Assembly (NCBI GenBank): GCA_001632425.1
Contig: KV425590.1
Span: 62,001 to 126,000 of the forward strand
Direction: 5' to 3'
Origin: Neolentinus lepideus HHB14362 ss-1
Lineage: Eukaryota > Basidiomycota > Agaricomycetes > Gloeophyllales > Gloeophyllaceae
Length of the DNA stretch: 64,000 bases
The first letter of the stretch is position 1, and every line of letters begins with the position of its first letter. The notes below the pieces were generated by a model. That model was not told the origin of the DNA. It searched no databases and saw only the letters and a list, made by a program, of their open reading frames with translations. The position numbers were made by a program, and so were the translations under genes. This document shows positions 34,744 to 46,081 of the stretch, piece after piece.

Positions 34744-36611
34744 ATGCGTGCTCCCGCCAAGTTCGCAGAGTTTGTCAATGCCAATGCCGACAAGTTTATT
34801 CAGCGTTTAGCTGATGCGGTCGCCATCCCCAGGTGAAGTCGCCTTTGTACACATCCCAGGCTATAGCTGCTTACTTTGTCATAGTGTAAGCGGTGACCCC
34901 GCACATCGGGAGGATGTAGTCAAGATGGCTCATTATCTAAATAGCCAACTCAACTCGCTAGGAGTCACTACCGAACTCCGTGATTTGGGAAAGCATGTCA
35001 TGGATGGACAGGAACTGTCCCTCCCGCCCGCTATCCTTGGGCGAATCGGCGATGATCCTAAGAAAAAGACGATACTGATCTACGGCCACTTTGATGTGCA
35101 ACCCGTACGTCTGTCTTACCATTCTCAGGTCATATCTAACTTATGTACTTGTCTTAGGCAAACAAGTCCGACGGATGGGACACGGAGCCCTTCAAGCTCA
35201 CTGTAGATCCTAAGACCGGACGATTGATCGGACGTGGATCAACTGACGACAAGGGTCCCATTTTGGGCTGGCTCAATGTCCTGGAGGCGCACAAGTCCCT
35301 CGGACTTGACCTACCCGTAAATCTGCGTTTCTGCTTTGAGGGTATGGAAGAGAGTGGAAGTGAGGGTCTGGATGAGCTCATCTTGGATGAAGTGAAGAAG
35401 GAGAAGGAGGGCTGGTTTTACGGGGTGGACTGTGTCTGCATTGTAAGGCCAACAAGACTGTGTCGGATTTCAGTCAGAACTGACAGCATTACCAGTCGGA
35501 CAACTACTGGCTCAATGACCGCACCCCGTGTCTCACGTATGGTCTGCGCGGGCTGACGTACTTTAAGATCACCGTACAAGGCCCCGCTCGAGATCTTCAC
35601 TCTGGCATGTTCGGGCGTGCAGTACACGAACCCATGACCGACTTGATCGCCCTCATGGGCAAGCTGGTCACTCCTGATGGAAAGATCCTCATCCCCGGCA
35701 TAGATGAGATGGTCCCAGCGGCCGACGAGGAGGAGAAGTAAGACGTCTTTTCTTACTGATTCCATCGGTCTTATGTTCGAATCAGGAAGCTGTACACCTC
35801 GCTCGACTACTCCATCGCCGACGTCGAGGACGCGGTGGGGGCGAAAATTGCCATCTCTGCGGATAAGGCAACAGTTCTGATGGGTCGGATGCGTATGCCT
35901 TCGCTCTCGCTTCACGGCATCGAGGGTGCCTTCTACGGCGCCGGCGCCAAGACCGTCATCCCCGCCAAGGTTTCTGGCAAGTTCAGCATTCGGTATGTAC
36001 ATGTGAATCATCCGTTATCATAATCTGTTGAACGAGATACAGTCTGGTGCCCCCTCAGACCCCCGAAAAAGTCAACCCGCTTGTGGTCGAGTATCTCGAA
36101 GCCGAGTTCGCGAAGCTGAACAGCAAGAACATACTCACTATCGAGTGCTTGCATGGTGGCAAGCCGTGGGTTGCGGATATCAAGCACTGGAACTACGAGG
36201 CTGCCATCAAGGCTACTCAGGTGCGGCTATCACAAGCGTAGTCAGATCATGAACTGACACCGGATATCTTTACTCAGGCGGTCTACAAGCAGCAGCCAAA
36301 TTTGACGCGTGAGGGAGGGTCAATCCCAGTCACCCTCACCTTCGCGGAGAGTCTTGGCGTGAACGTTCTCCTGCTGCCGATGGGTAGGGGTGACGACGGT
36401 GCTCAGTACGTCTTTTGTATAATTATTGCAAGGAGCTCTCTAATCAGCTATCTACAGTTCTACCAACGAGAAGCTTGATAGGAGTAACTTCATTGAAGGG
36501 GTGAGCACTCGTGCTTTTCGTGTTTCTCTTGATGTATCTAATAAAGGGCCGCATGCGAAGACCAAGCTGCTAGGAACGTACCTCTACGAAGCTGCCGCTA
36601 TTTCGGCCTAG
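34744..36611 (+). CDS. DUG1: Cys-Gly metallodipeptidase, M20 family (Dug1/CNDP type)
   Basis: Cytosolic zinc/manganese dipeptidase that splits Cys-Gly in glutathione breakdown. It starts [34 protein letters not shown] spans an intron (about 34831-34885). Metal-site motifs follow: YGHFDVQP (about 35083), [10 protein letters not shown] (about 35230, with the metal-binding Asp), and [16 protein letters not shown] (about 35337, with the catalytic and metal Glu pair). [20 protein letters not shown] follows an intron near 35443-35491. The dimerisation lid contains [17 protein letters not shown]. The C-terminal half has [13 protein letters not shown] (about 36042), [14 protein letters not shown] and [18 protein letters not shown], the last split by an intron. 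It ends [12 protein letters not shown]. All metal ligands expected for the family appear present; about eight introns. Confidence 0.94.
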
Positions 36612-37301
36612 ATTCTGTGCTCGGGCTGGGCTACTGCTGGGGAGTGCGAAACAAGAAGAAGCAATGTATTGCCGATGTATAACATGTAACGGAAGGCGCT
36701 GTATTGCTAGCTTTGATTTTCTTGGGTATGTACCGGATGTGGCTACTGAACAACTCGGGTGGACCAACTTTCAACAACATTCGGACCCCATGGGCTACGC
36801 TGTCGATAGCTGGCTCACTCACAATATAAATAAATTCAGGGACACAAAGTCACGATCACATGACCTCTGTCACATGGTACATGTTGGCGTTTTACGGGAG
36901 CGCGCCATCAATCCGTCTTTCACTCTCCGAGCAGCCATTTGCAGTTGCGATAAGTGCTGCGAGACTGACCCATAATACTCAGACTGCTTCTTGAAAATCT
37001 CCGAGCATTGGCATCGTGAGTTCTGTGCTCCAAGCTCAAGAACAAGTCACCGAAGAGACGAGTGCTTTCTGTGCCGGGGACCAGTTACTGGCGCGTCAAT
37101 AACGCGTGGTCCGTTCATTGTGTCGCTCGCCAAAGGAAGAGCGAGCGCCAAGCGGCATTTGGGGACAGAGTAAAGGCGGTGACTGCATGGCAATGCGTCA
37201 TTCAGGAGGCCTCAACTACGTTTAGTGCCACACACAGTCCGGGCTAGCCGGAACCGCAACATTTTAGTACGACTATTTCTATTCCTTACTTCTGTGCCGA
37301 G
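36612..37301. other. intergenic, 690 bp
   Basis: Upstream of exonuclease copy 3. The ORF at 36664-36975 has no family resemblance. Nothing else seen. Confidence 0.5.
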
Positions 37302-39134
37302 ATGAAAAGCCTCAAAGAAACTAGCTCTGCTATGTCCAGAATGTGCTCTCCCTACTCTCCTTCTCGATCTCCAACCAGGCCCAAGATCCTGTCCAGATCC
37401 GTCACATCGTCCAAAGTCCTGGCGGCACTAGATGCGGATTCACTTATTCCCTTGGGAGAAACAATTAACACAGCTCTACCTCGGACCGCCCTTAAATCAA
37501 GGACACTTTCGGTTGCGTCGATCACGCCTACCCCGTGAGTCAGAGGATCTCCAGAGTTCATCTCATTGAACGAATGTTTTAGAGTCATTTCAACTTCTTT
37601 GAAAGTAGTCGCCACCAAGGTGTCGCGCACTGTGGCGACTACTATCGCAGCTGCGACTACCGAGTTGACTACAAGTGATGCTGATGTCGCGAAGGGCATT
37701 AATCGCCCATCCAAGCCGACGAAATCAGCGGGTTCCATCGCGATCGCTGATTCCGAGGCTACAGAAGCTTTGCCATTGTACACATATAAAGACTATGACC
37801 CGAAGCCGTGTGTGGTGTATATCCGCAATGAGGACGAGGCTAACGATTTCATACAACTTCTGAAGGGGTGCGTATCTGCAATTACGACTGGTTCTGAATA
37901 TGTCTAATTTTTTGCCCTCTTCCTTCAGACCGTTAGGTTTCGATATGGAGTGGTGCTTTGTCAGGGGAAGGATGGAGCGACGGACAGCGCTTGTTCAGTT
38001 TTCTGATGAGAAGATGATTCTGCTGGTGCAAGTTAGCGCTATGAGGAGTATGTCAGCCGCGTCTTCGAATAATGCATTTTTTGTCTGATCAATCCCTCTG
38101 ACAGAGTTCCCTCAGAAGGTCAAGGTTAGTGTTCGGCCCATGTTTCTTTCCAGGCTATTGAAGCATTTTACTACACGCTAGGAAGTCATAGAGTCACCTG
38201 ATGTGCTCAAGATCGGTGCTAACATCGCAGGTGGGTGCTGAAGTGCTCCAGACATCGTCATTCTCAGTGGCCATTGCAGGGGATGGGAAGAAACTCTATA
38301 GAGACTTCGGAATACTTCCGAAATCTCTTCTTGAACTGGGCGCTCTAGCGCAGAAAGCGGACAATAACTTCAAACAAAGGAAGATATGTGCCCTTGCCAA
38401 GACGGTGGCATTGTACGAGAAGAAGACTCTCTCAAAGGGCCCAGTCAGATCGAGCAACTGGGAAGCGGAGCTCAGTGAAGAGCAGAAAGAATGTCCGTCA
38501 TTCGCTGGCTTGATTCAATGCACCTCACGATCGCTCACCTCGTAATTTGTAGACGCCGCAAGCGATGCACACTGCGCTCTGATGGTCTATAAACGGCTTA
38601 TGAAACTAGCCGACCTGGAGAAACGTATCGTCATTCCGAAAGAGCTATCTACAGACATCACCCTGCCTCCTGTCCCGCCCACGCTTCCTGATAGAACGGA
38701 CAATGTTTCCACTGCATCTATTTCCACTGCATCGACCTCGGGTACTGATGTATCCTCGACGACTGCCCTTCCCAATGACAGCGACTTCCGGCAGTTCACA
38801 AGCCCTCAGTGGCTGCGGGCGTACAACCTATGGCATCACAGTCAGAGGCCTTTACATGAAATTTGTGCACGACTGCGGTCGCCGGAGAATCCCCTGAAGG
38901 ACAGTACCGTCATGTACGTCTTCCACCATTGTGCGACAACGGAGACGCTGATATTTTACTGTTACATACTTTAGCTCCTACGTCATACGCGCGCTACAGG
39001 CCGATGCGACCCTCCCGTACTCGATGCCCCGGCTCAAAGAGTTGGTTCAGTTGGAAGCTGGGTCGTGGCAGAGGCACAAGGGTTGGATTAGACAACAGGA
39101 GAACCAAGCCGCGAGCCACCACGGAGACGCCTGA
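37302..39134 (+). CDS. WRN-like 3'-5' exonuclease, copy 3, catalytic residues intact
   Basis: The complete-looking member of the triplet. A Ser/Thr-rich N-terminus (MKSLKETSSAMSRM) precedes LPLYTYKDYDPKPCVVYI (about 37771). ExoI is GPLGFDMEW (about 37929) with both Asp and Glu. ALVQFSDEKMILLVQVSAM follows, then EVIESPDVLKIGANI and GDGKKLYRDFG (ExoII Asp). KGPVRSSNWEAELSEEQKE leads across an intron to AASDAHCALMVYKRL (ExoIII Asp with the Tyr of the DEDDy class four residues before). A Thr/Ser-rich linker leads to a C-terminal module, WLRAYNLWHHSQRPLHEICARL and ALQADATLPYSMPRLKELV, which looks like a helix-turn-helix of the kind attached to RecQ-type proteins. No helicase domain is present, so it is a stand-alone exonuclease, probably nuclear. 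Confidence 0.88.
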
Positions 39135-39527
39135 GAGGCGGAGAGCGATATCCATTGTATCTTGTTTTTTTGTTGTGCAACTAACATGTGCTAGTAAGTA
39201 TACTGACCTGTCTTATCGAAACTGATACACAATGTGATACCTATGCTCATGTTCGATCTCGAAACGCGTTCGGGCGCGTCTTATAATTACCATAACGTTG
39301 CTGCGGTCAAAGACCGAGTAAAATGGGTGAGCTCGGCCAGAGTGGCACGATGGCTACTTCACGCTCCAGTAAGCTCGTCATTGCACCGTGCAATTCAGTG
39401 CTCGTCTATTGCACATTGAGATGCATTTCGATATATGTAGTCACTCCGATAGTGTCAGAATGCGAGTCAGTATATAACACAAGCTACCGTAGATATGCAC
39501 ATCCCACGAAAAGATCCAGCCCGTACT
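39135..39527. other. intergenic, 393 bp, between convergent genes
   Basis: 3' flanks of exonuclease copy 3 (+) and alanine aminotransferase (-). Nothing recognisable. Confidence 0.5.
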
Positions 39528-41156
39528 CTACACCCTACCATACTTCTTCATGAAGTTCACATGGAACTGCTCCAGCGCCCCAACATACTCCTCTACACCC
39601 GGACATAAACAGGTCAGTCGATAATAATTGTGCCCGTCCTTCTTTCCAAAACCCTCGCCAGGCACAACACAAATACCAGTCTCGTCGAGCAGCTGCAGGG
39701 CATAGAACGTGTCCGGACTCTTGCCTGCTTTCGACGCCGCCTCAATTGCACTCTCGGGTAGATCGAGTTTCGGGTAAAGGTACAGCGCGCCTGGCGATGG
39801 GACGCATGACACGCCCGGCAGCTTGTTCAGGCGCTCGGCCATGATCTTCGTGCGCAATGCGAGCGTCTCGTGGATCGTGTCCGTCTCCTTCTTCCACAGT
39901 GGGTACGACTCCTCACCGGGCTTGGGCGGGCGTACCATGCAGTCGACGCCGATCTGGCCTGTGAGCGGCGGGCATATGCCGACGGAGGCCATTTTGTAGA
40001 TCAGGGCAAGGATGGAGTCGGGGATGTTTGTGCACTCGAAGTATCCGCCTCTCCGGCCGCATTCGCCCTGCACGCCCTTAGAGATGGAGTGGAAGGAGAA
40101 GACGGGGATGGGAGAGTTCATGCGCCGGACAATCTTTTTGAACGAGGTGAAAGGGTGAGAGTCGGGTTTGTGCAGGTTATTCTGGTAGACTTCATCGGCC
40201 AAAAGAACAAGACTATGCTTCTCGCAGAGCTTGACAAGCTCCTCCTGCGTGTTCTCGTCCAGAAGAGCACCTGTCGGGTTACCTGGGTTGATGATAACGA
40301 GAGCCTTGGGTTCGATGCCGTCTTCGTAGGACTTTGCTAGAGCACCCTCGATCTCATGTAGGGAGGTCGACCACTCCGATGCCTCATCGAGATGGTAAGG
40401 GATAGCGATCCCAGAGTGTTGCGCGAGGGTTGCGGTATACAAGGGGTATTGTGGGATGGGAATGAGAATGCCTGACTTGGGCGGGGTGATGAGCATGGAG
40501 ATGAGAAGGGACACGCCGGTGGAAGCTCCAGCTGTTAAGAAGATATGGTCAGGATTGGATGGGTAGCCGTCACGCTCTAGTAGAATGTCAGTCATTATCT
40601 AGTACTATCCTTCTAGAGGCACATTACTCGCCTTCAATAAAGTTTGCGACGCTTTTCCGGATGAGTGGGACGCCCTGGCTATGAGAGTAAGCTCCAATGG
40701 ATCCAATGTCTTCTTGTAGTTCTTTCGCACGAGCGATAACGTCTTTGGGGAATGCTTGGGGTGCGAGGTCCATAAGTGCGGGCCATTCCATCAGGGCGCA
40801 TACCTAACCCTTGTTTCAGTCATCACGAAGCATAGGATTGACCCAACTGTCGTCCTACCGCTCTAGACACACACCTGCCTCGTCCATGTTATTGGCGGCT
40901 GATCCAGACCTTTCTGCTGAGGATTTCCGATATTCGAGTTGATGATTCTTTTGAAAGGCAGGCCGTGGTCATCCTTCGTGAGCTTGGCACGATGCTCCTC
41001 AGCTTTGATCGCGAGCTCGCCTCGGACAGCATACTGGACCTTCAGAATGGCCGGGTTGACCGAGTCAATAGTAAGAAGTCTCATTCTGCCCGCAGAACAC
41101 GGAGAAAGGCTGGATAAACGTTGTCGTGAAGTCGAGAGACGAGCCCCAGCAACCAT
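39528..41156 (-). CDS. ALT1: alanine aminotransferase (ALT), PLP-dependent
   Basis: Interconverts alanine plus 2-oxoglutarate and pyruvate plus glutamate. The long start (41156) gives MVAGARLSTSRQRLSSLSP, an Arg/Ser-rich leader like a mitochondrial presequence; Met25 (41084, MRLLTIDSVNPAIL) begins the conserved protein. Motifs: RIINSNIGNPQQKGLDQPPI (about 40950), GSIGAYSHSQGVPLIRKSVA (about 40690), IFLTAGASTGVSLLI (about 40540), VIINPGNPTGALLDENTQ, LLADEVYQNNLH (PLP Asp and Tyr), FSFHSISKGVQGECGRRGGY with the Schiff-base Lys (about 40080), and PGEGFGKKDGHNYYRLTCL near the end with the substrate Arg. Two short introns at about 40590-40630 and 40805-40873. The C-terminal exon of 355 codons is uninterrupted. 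Confidence in the enzyme is very high. Confidence 0.96.
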
Positions 41157-41698
41157 TGCAGTTTATAGCTCTTGAAGAGGTCATGCGAAGAATTTAAAGG
41201 GTCAGCACGATTCTCAGGGTTTTGTAGGCAACACGCTGTCCGACAGAAATGATCTAGGGTGCGCTATACTGAATGATGAACACTGCAGTTTACATAACGA
41301 TCTGCATGGAGGAGGAGGTACAAAATGAGCATGGCAGTCCCTGTGCAAACCAGGCAGCGCTGATGTGCCGCACATAGTATACGTTCGATGCTAGCTAGGG
41401 GAAGCGGTACAATGCTATGATACTATTAATTCATACTGTGCAATGTCGGCAGGGCATTACTGCAAGTACTGTACTCACTGCTGATTCTTGTCATACTATT
41501 TTAGTAGCGACAGCGTGGAGGCCGACCGAATCAAGTTCAATATGAAACCATGCAACCTCGCCACTCGCAAAGAGGCAATATCTGGCCTGTCTCACGTTTC
41601 CATAGCATTAAAGACTCAGAGATGATCTTGACCGATAAAGACTGCCGCCTATCGAGGAAACAATCAATTTCCGACAAGGCACTCATGCTCAGGGGAAC
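41157..41698. other. intergenic, 542 bp
   Basis: Promoter of alanine aminotransferase (-) and 3' flank of the GMC gene (-). No gene seen. Confidence 0.5.
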
Positions 41699-44066
41699 CT
41701 ATACCTTCTCGCCAATAGCATAAGCCACTGCTTGAGTGTGGGCGGATATTGGAAAGGGAATAATGCTAGTGTCTGAGAATGCGAGACGCATCAGCGTTAT
41801 AACGACCCCAGAACGCGAAGAAGTCATACCGGCTACCCGCAACCCTTGCACACCATGCACCCGGAAGGAAGAATCGACGACGCCTGTGTTATATGATGTC
41901 TCCATGGCGCACGTTCCTCCAAGGTGCCATACTGCAGGTAGAAGAGGACAGGCTAAATTGAGTTTATGGTGTATAGCAGAACTCACGAGTTGTAAGTCTC
42001 TCCTTAATGATATCCAAGACCGTCTCCCTATCAGGCTTCTCCTGCGGCTCCAAGAAGTCTTCCCAAGCCTTCGAGCTCAACACATCGTATGCCTTCTCGA
42101 CTACGGCGATCATCATCTCTCGATCCACCTCCTCTTTCAACTGATTCACCTCTATTCTGGGTATGCGAGGGTTTATCGGGTCGGCTGGTGAGACCTGATC
42201 AGCGTTAAAAGATTGGGATCCAAGCGAGACAGAGCCACGTGAACGAGGAGTCAGAACGACATTGGACATGGAAATGTAGGAGGACTGGAACGGGTCCGGG
42301 GCAGCCGCCAGGCCATGTCCGTAATGCAAAAATTGTTCGACATGCGGAATCGCTGTTCGCAAAAGAGTGGTCTTCTCGTATTCCGTCGTGGAGGGGTCTG
42401 CGTGGGATACGCCTTATAATTCTCAATAAAGGATTTAGCGAAATAAGCATACCTTGGCTCAAACTTGGTTCTATCTTCTCCTTGAGATTCGTGAACGTGA
42501 ACCATTCCACGGGAATCCCTAACGCAAAGTGTCACTATTGATCGGGAGAGATAAGACAAAACGATCATACCGCTAATCAAGCCCTGTCCTTCATTAGCCC
42601 ATTTATCCAAATGCCGTCCGGCAGTCCTAATGCTGGCCAAGTCTTCCGCCGTATCCCGCCTCTTCTCAGGACGCAACTTGAACCTGACGCCGGTCGACGA
42701 ATCTATCACCAGCAGTCATGACATTTCGCAATATGATACAAACCTTATATCCACGACGGGATGTTCCCATAGATTTTGCCCCACTTCCGGAAGATTATGT
42801 ATCACAGGAATCCGATAGGATTCCAACTGTGATTGCGGACCTATTCCCGAGCTGAAAAGATCATTACCAAGTCAGCTGCCTGCTTGCTGATTGAGGTACA
42901 CACTCACAGGAGGAGAATGTGCGGGCTTTGAACAGCGCCGGCACATAAAATCTAGTAAACCAGGCGACAGCCAGTTGAGATAGATAGGGATCAGAAAAGT
43001 CGATACATACAATCTCCTTCCTCGCTCTCACAGTGCCTACATGTGTAGACACGCAAACAGCCCGCTTCTTCCCATCTTCCGTTGCGTCCTCAAATAATAC
43101 TTTTTCCACTCGCACTGCAGTCCACACCTCAAGGCCCGCCGCGCTGGTCTGCTTCAGATAATCGTTGGCGGTGGCTCTCTCTCCGCCAGCGCTAACGTTT
43201 TCGACAAGCTCGCCGTACCCAAGCATAGCACCATCATTGATGTTTTCTAATCTTTGGAGACCAGCCTGCTCGAGTGACAGAGCCGCCGTGGATGACCAAT
43301 AATTATCCCTGGGTGATTGACAGCTGGAGCGAATTGAAATGCGCCCTTCTGAGCGCTCGGCGGTCTGTCGCTCGATCTATGCGGCAATCAGTGGACACAT
43401 TCGCCCGTACCAAGAATATCCCAGTTCTTACACGGTCGAACGTTGGAAGCATGGCGTCCCAGGAGAATTCCTGATTGCCGGTCAACCGCGCCCATAAGTC
43501 ATAGTCGTCTAACCAAAACCGTGTCCAGGATGATCGGGAGTGCTGCATGACAAGGATCATACCTTTCGGACCTCTGGTCCATATGGCCCAGTTGATACAC
43601 GTAGACCCACCCAGCACCTTACCTATGGTTGGAGAATTCTGTCAATGATATGTCAGCGTAGATGACCAACGGAGGACGCACCGCTGTTGATCTTCAGCTC
43701 CCTATGGGCGAACTGATTCTCCCCAATGGTGGGGTACTGCACGTCAAAAGAACTGCCATGCAAAGAACGTGTGAGTAGGGGCAACCTGATCAAGTTCTGG
43801 AGCTCCGGGTTTTGCTCGACGCTTCGCTGGGATAAGACTCAACATTCATCAGGATTGTGCGGAGTACCTCACGTTGTGCCCTGCTCAACCAGAAGGACGG
43901 AGTATCCGGCAGGATTCTCGGCAAGGCGTGTTCCTAAGGCGCATCCTGCGGGGCCACCTCCTACGACGATGAAGTCGAACTCAGGAGTGGACGCCCCGTC
44001 CTCACCAAATTTGGTTTTCACAAAGGCGGAATGGTGAGCAGAGTACACGCGGGGGTTGGCGGACAT
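41699..44066 (-). CDS. GMC-family FAD oxidoreductase (aryl-alcohol oxidase/glucose oxidase-like)
   Basis: Flavin-dependent alcohol or sugar oxidase/dehydrogenase. Starts MSANPRVYSAHHSAF; no signal peptide is obvious, so it may be intracellular. The FAD-binding FDFIVVGGGPAGCALGTRLAE is at about 43975, and the GMC signature LGGSTCINWAIWTRGPKG at about 43613. ENINDGAMLGYGELVENVSA follows at about 43245, and SGIGPQSQLESYRIPVI with NLPEVGQNLWEHP at about 42850-42760. The catalytic His region is VWHLGGTCAMETSYNTGVVD (about 41925). The final exon, after an intron at about 41772-41828, restores RVADTSIIPFPISAHTQAVAYAIGE, supplying the second catalytic His. About ten introns. A middle region of charged, less conserved sequence is the presumed substrate domain. 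Substrate unknown. Confidence 0.88.
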
Positions 44067-44433
44067 GACAGCAGCTTGAGGAAGCGCCAGTGCGAATAGA
44101 TAGACGTCGACACATGACTAATTGTAGTCAAAATTCATAAGGCGAGCACCGACTGGGGGATCGAACGATCACTAAGGTTGGTGAGATTACGCTTTTCGCA
44201 TGGTTGTGACTGATCATTGAAGAAGTACATCCGCGGGTAACGGGCAACTGAAGGAGGGAGACCGTGGAGAGGGATACCCCGGACACCTCGTAACGCTGAA
44301 TACTGAAAAATACAACCATATTACATAAACCGAGCCATCGAGGACTCCAAAGTGCTGGGCACCAGGTCTTAGTGTTGATACATCGTCGCCGCAGGGCTGC
44401 GTGACCGAACTCTGTTATAGGAAAGCGCTTGGC
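44067..44433. other. intergenic, 367 bp
   Basis: Short spacer between the GMC gene and the thioesterase, both on the minus strand. Nothing recognised. Confidence 0.5.
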
Positions 44434-45358
44434 TCATAGCTTAGCCACGTTGGGTTGCATCTTGTTGAGAAACGCCGATGCTATCAATCGGCCGGTGCGA
44501 TGGTCAATGACCTGCAGCGAAATCAGAATTCTGCAGGATATGCTGTTATGCTGGAACACAGACGGAGTACTTGCCTCGCAGCGGGACGTCATACACCGAC
44601 CGCCTAACGTTATTGAAGTGCTGATAATCCGCAGTCTCGTACCCCTGTGACGCACAGCTGAAACTTTTGTTCACAACTGTAATGGAAGAACCTACGATGG
44701 CGCCGGAGAATGATAGAGAATATTCATTGCTTGCGTGACGCCGACACCGTTGATCTTTCGAATCAGACCGAGAACAACGGACGGCGTTGCACAGCACCTA
44801 GAGGCAGTATAGCCAGTGTAAGATGATGACATAACCATGAAAAAGCATAGACTTGCATGTCTATGAGATAAGCTAAGCAGCCCCCATGGAGCATACCTGC
44901 GCCATTCAGCATCTCTGCACAATGGTACTTTGTGAATCTAGTCATGAGGGATAAGCAGTCGTCTTACTTTTCGTCACATCCACCTCAGCGACCGTCATCG
45001 CCTCCATTCTGCCACCTCTGTCCGAACGTGGCTCTACATTGACCTCGACGAACCTTACGTCCTTGCCCACCGTGTACGCAATGCAGTCTTTATCTCCTAA
45101 GCCATACGCGCCAAATGTATTGTTGTTAAGTTGCTTCACGAATTCTGGAGCGTTGCCTCCGATCCGAGACGTATCACCATATTTCGGTAAAGATTCAGGG
45201 TCCACCCAAACCGGAGCGCGAGGGAGAGACGGACGAGAGCCGGTACGTGCACTGGTAGACGTAGGTGACGAGGATGAAGATGGTGACAACGACGCGAAAT
45301 CGTAATCCTCGAAGATAGGCTCTTCAGTTGGCGTAAGAACCTGGGGAAGTCTGGACAT
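44434..45358 (-). CDS. hotdog-fold thioesterase (PaaI/THEM-like)
   Basis: Predicted acyl-CoA thioesterase. Starts MSRLPQVLTPTEEPIFED with a Ser/Thr-rich leader. EFVKQLNNNTFGAYGL and then a stretch rich in VEVNVEPRSDRG lead to the hotdog motif. That motif is AEMLNGAGMLHGGCLAYLID (about 44920-44860, split from the leader by an intron), with the HGG active-site loop. The partner strand reads GVTQAMNILYHSPAP (about 44745). The last exons give SSITVVNKSF, and VIDHRTGRLIASAFLNKMQP at the C-terminus. Three or four short introns. Typical of fungal cytosolic or mitochondrial thioesterases of unknown substrate; its neighbours (GMC oxidase, desaturase) make a fatty-acyl substrate plausible but unproven. 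Confidence 0.8.
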
Positions 45359-46081
45359 CGTTACAGGAGTTTGTCGCTGGAAGTTAGCGATTATACGCCT
45401 CCACTCTTATACGACTGGGCCGAGTCAGATCCTCGTCCGCTGGCTCCATCTCAGCTAGGAACAAACACATCCGCGATGCCCAACTCTAGATCGTGTGGGG
45501 GATATCGGTAACCTAAGCCGTCGTCATCGAATGTCAAGGGGTTGAATCCTCCTTATGCCGTATTTCGGACTAGCAATGGCAAGACGCCACAAATCAAGAA
45601 CATGATACGCGAGAGTAGTAACTTGGCCCGTCAAAACAGAGGTCCAGTATATTCAAAGTAACCGTCGAGTAAATCTGGCTCCTGGCAATTACGGCAATGC
45701 TGTAGATCAGGGTACGAACTCGTAGACAGTGTGGCAAGCAACGAGTGCGAGTGTAAGATGCAGCCGCGTCGCGACGCGCGACTCGTTGTCTCAGTCTGAC
45801 GGCAACGCGCCCGGGGTATGATCCGCAAGTTTCATTAGCGGATCGAGAAAAGTAACCTCGACCACAACCTCGACCACGGTGGCGATTGCTTGAAGATACA
45901 GGATTCGGGCTATTACACCCCACATCGACGATCACTCAAAAGTTGCCGACACACTGACAGAATACGCCGCAAATCATATGCTCCTCCGTGAGGGGTGCGC
46001 ATAGATAAGTCAGATGACGGCCTTCACGACGACCCGCCTTAGAAGCAGACGCCACTGTCGCTCAGCCCTGCGAGGCTAGAA
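45359..46081. other. intergenic, 723 bp
   Basis: Promoter of the thioesterase (-) and 3' flank of desaturase 1 (-). The ORF at 45594-45935 (-) is Arg/Ser-rich and looks like chance. Confidence 0.5.

Noticed and set aside
44140..44200. Possible tRNA (gatcgaacgatc resembles a T-loop)
   Set aside because: No matching acceptor or anticodon stems could be folded around it.
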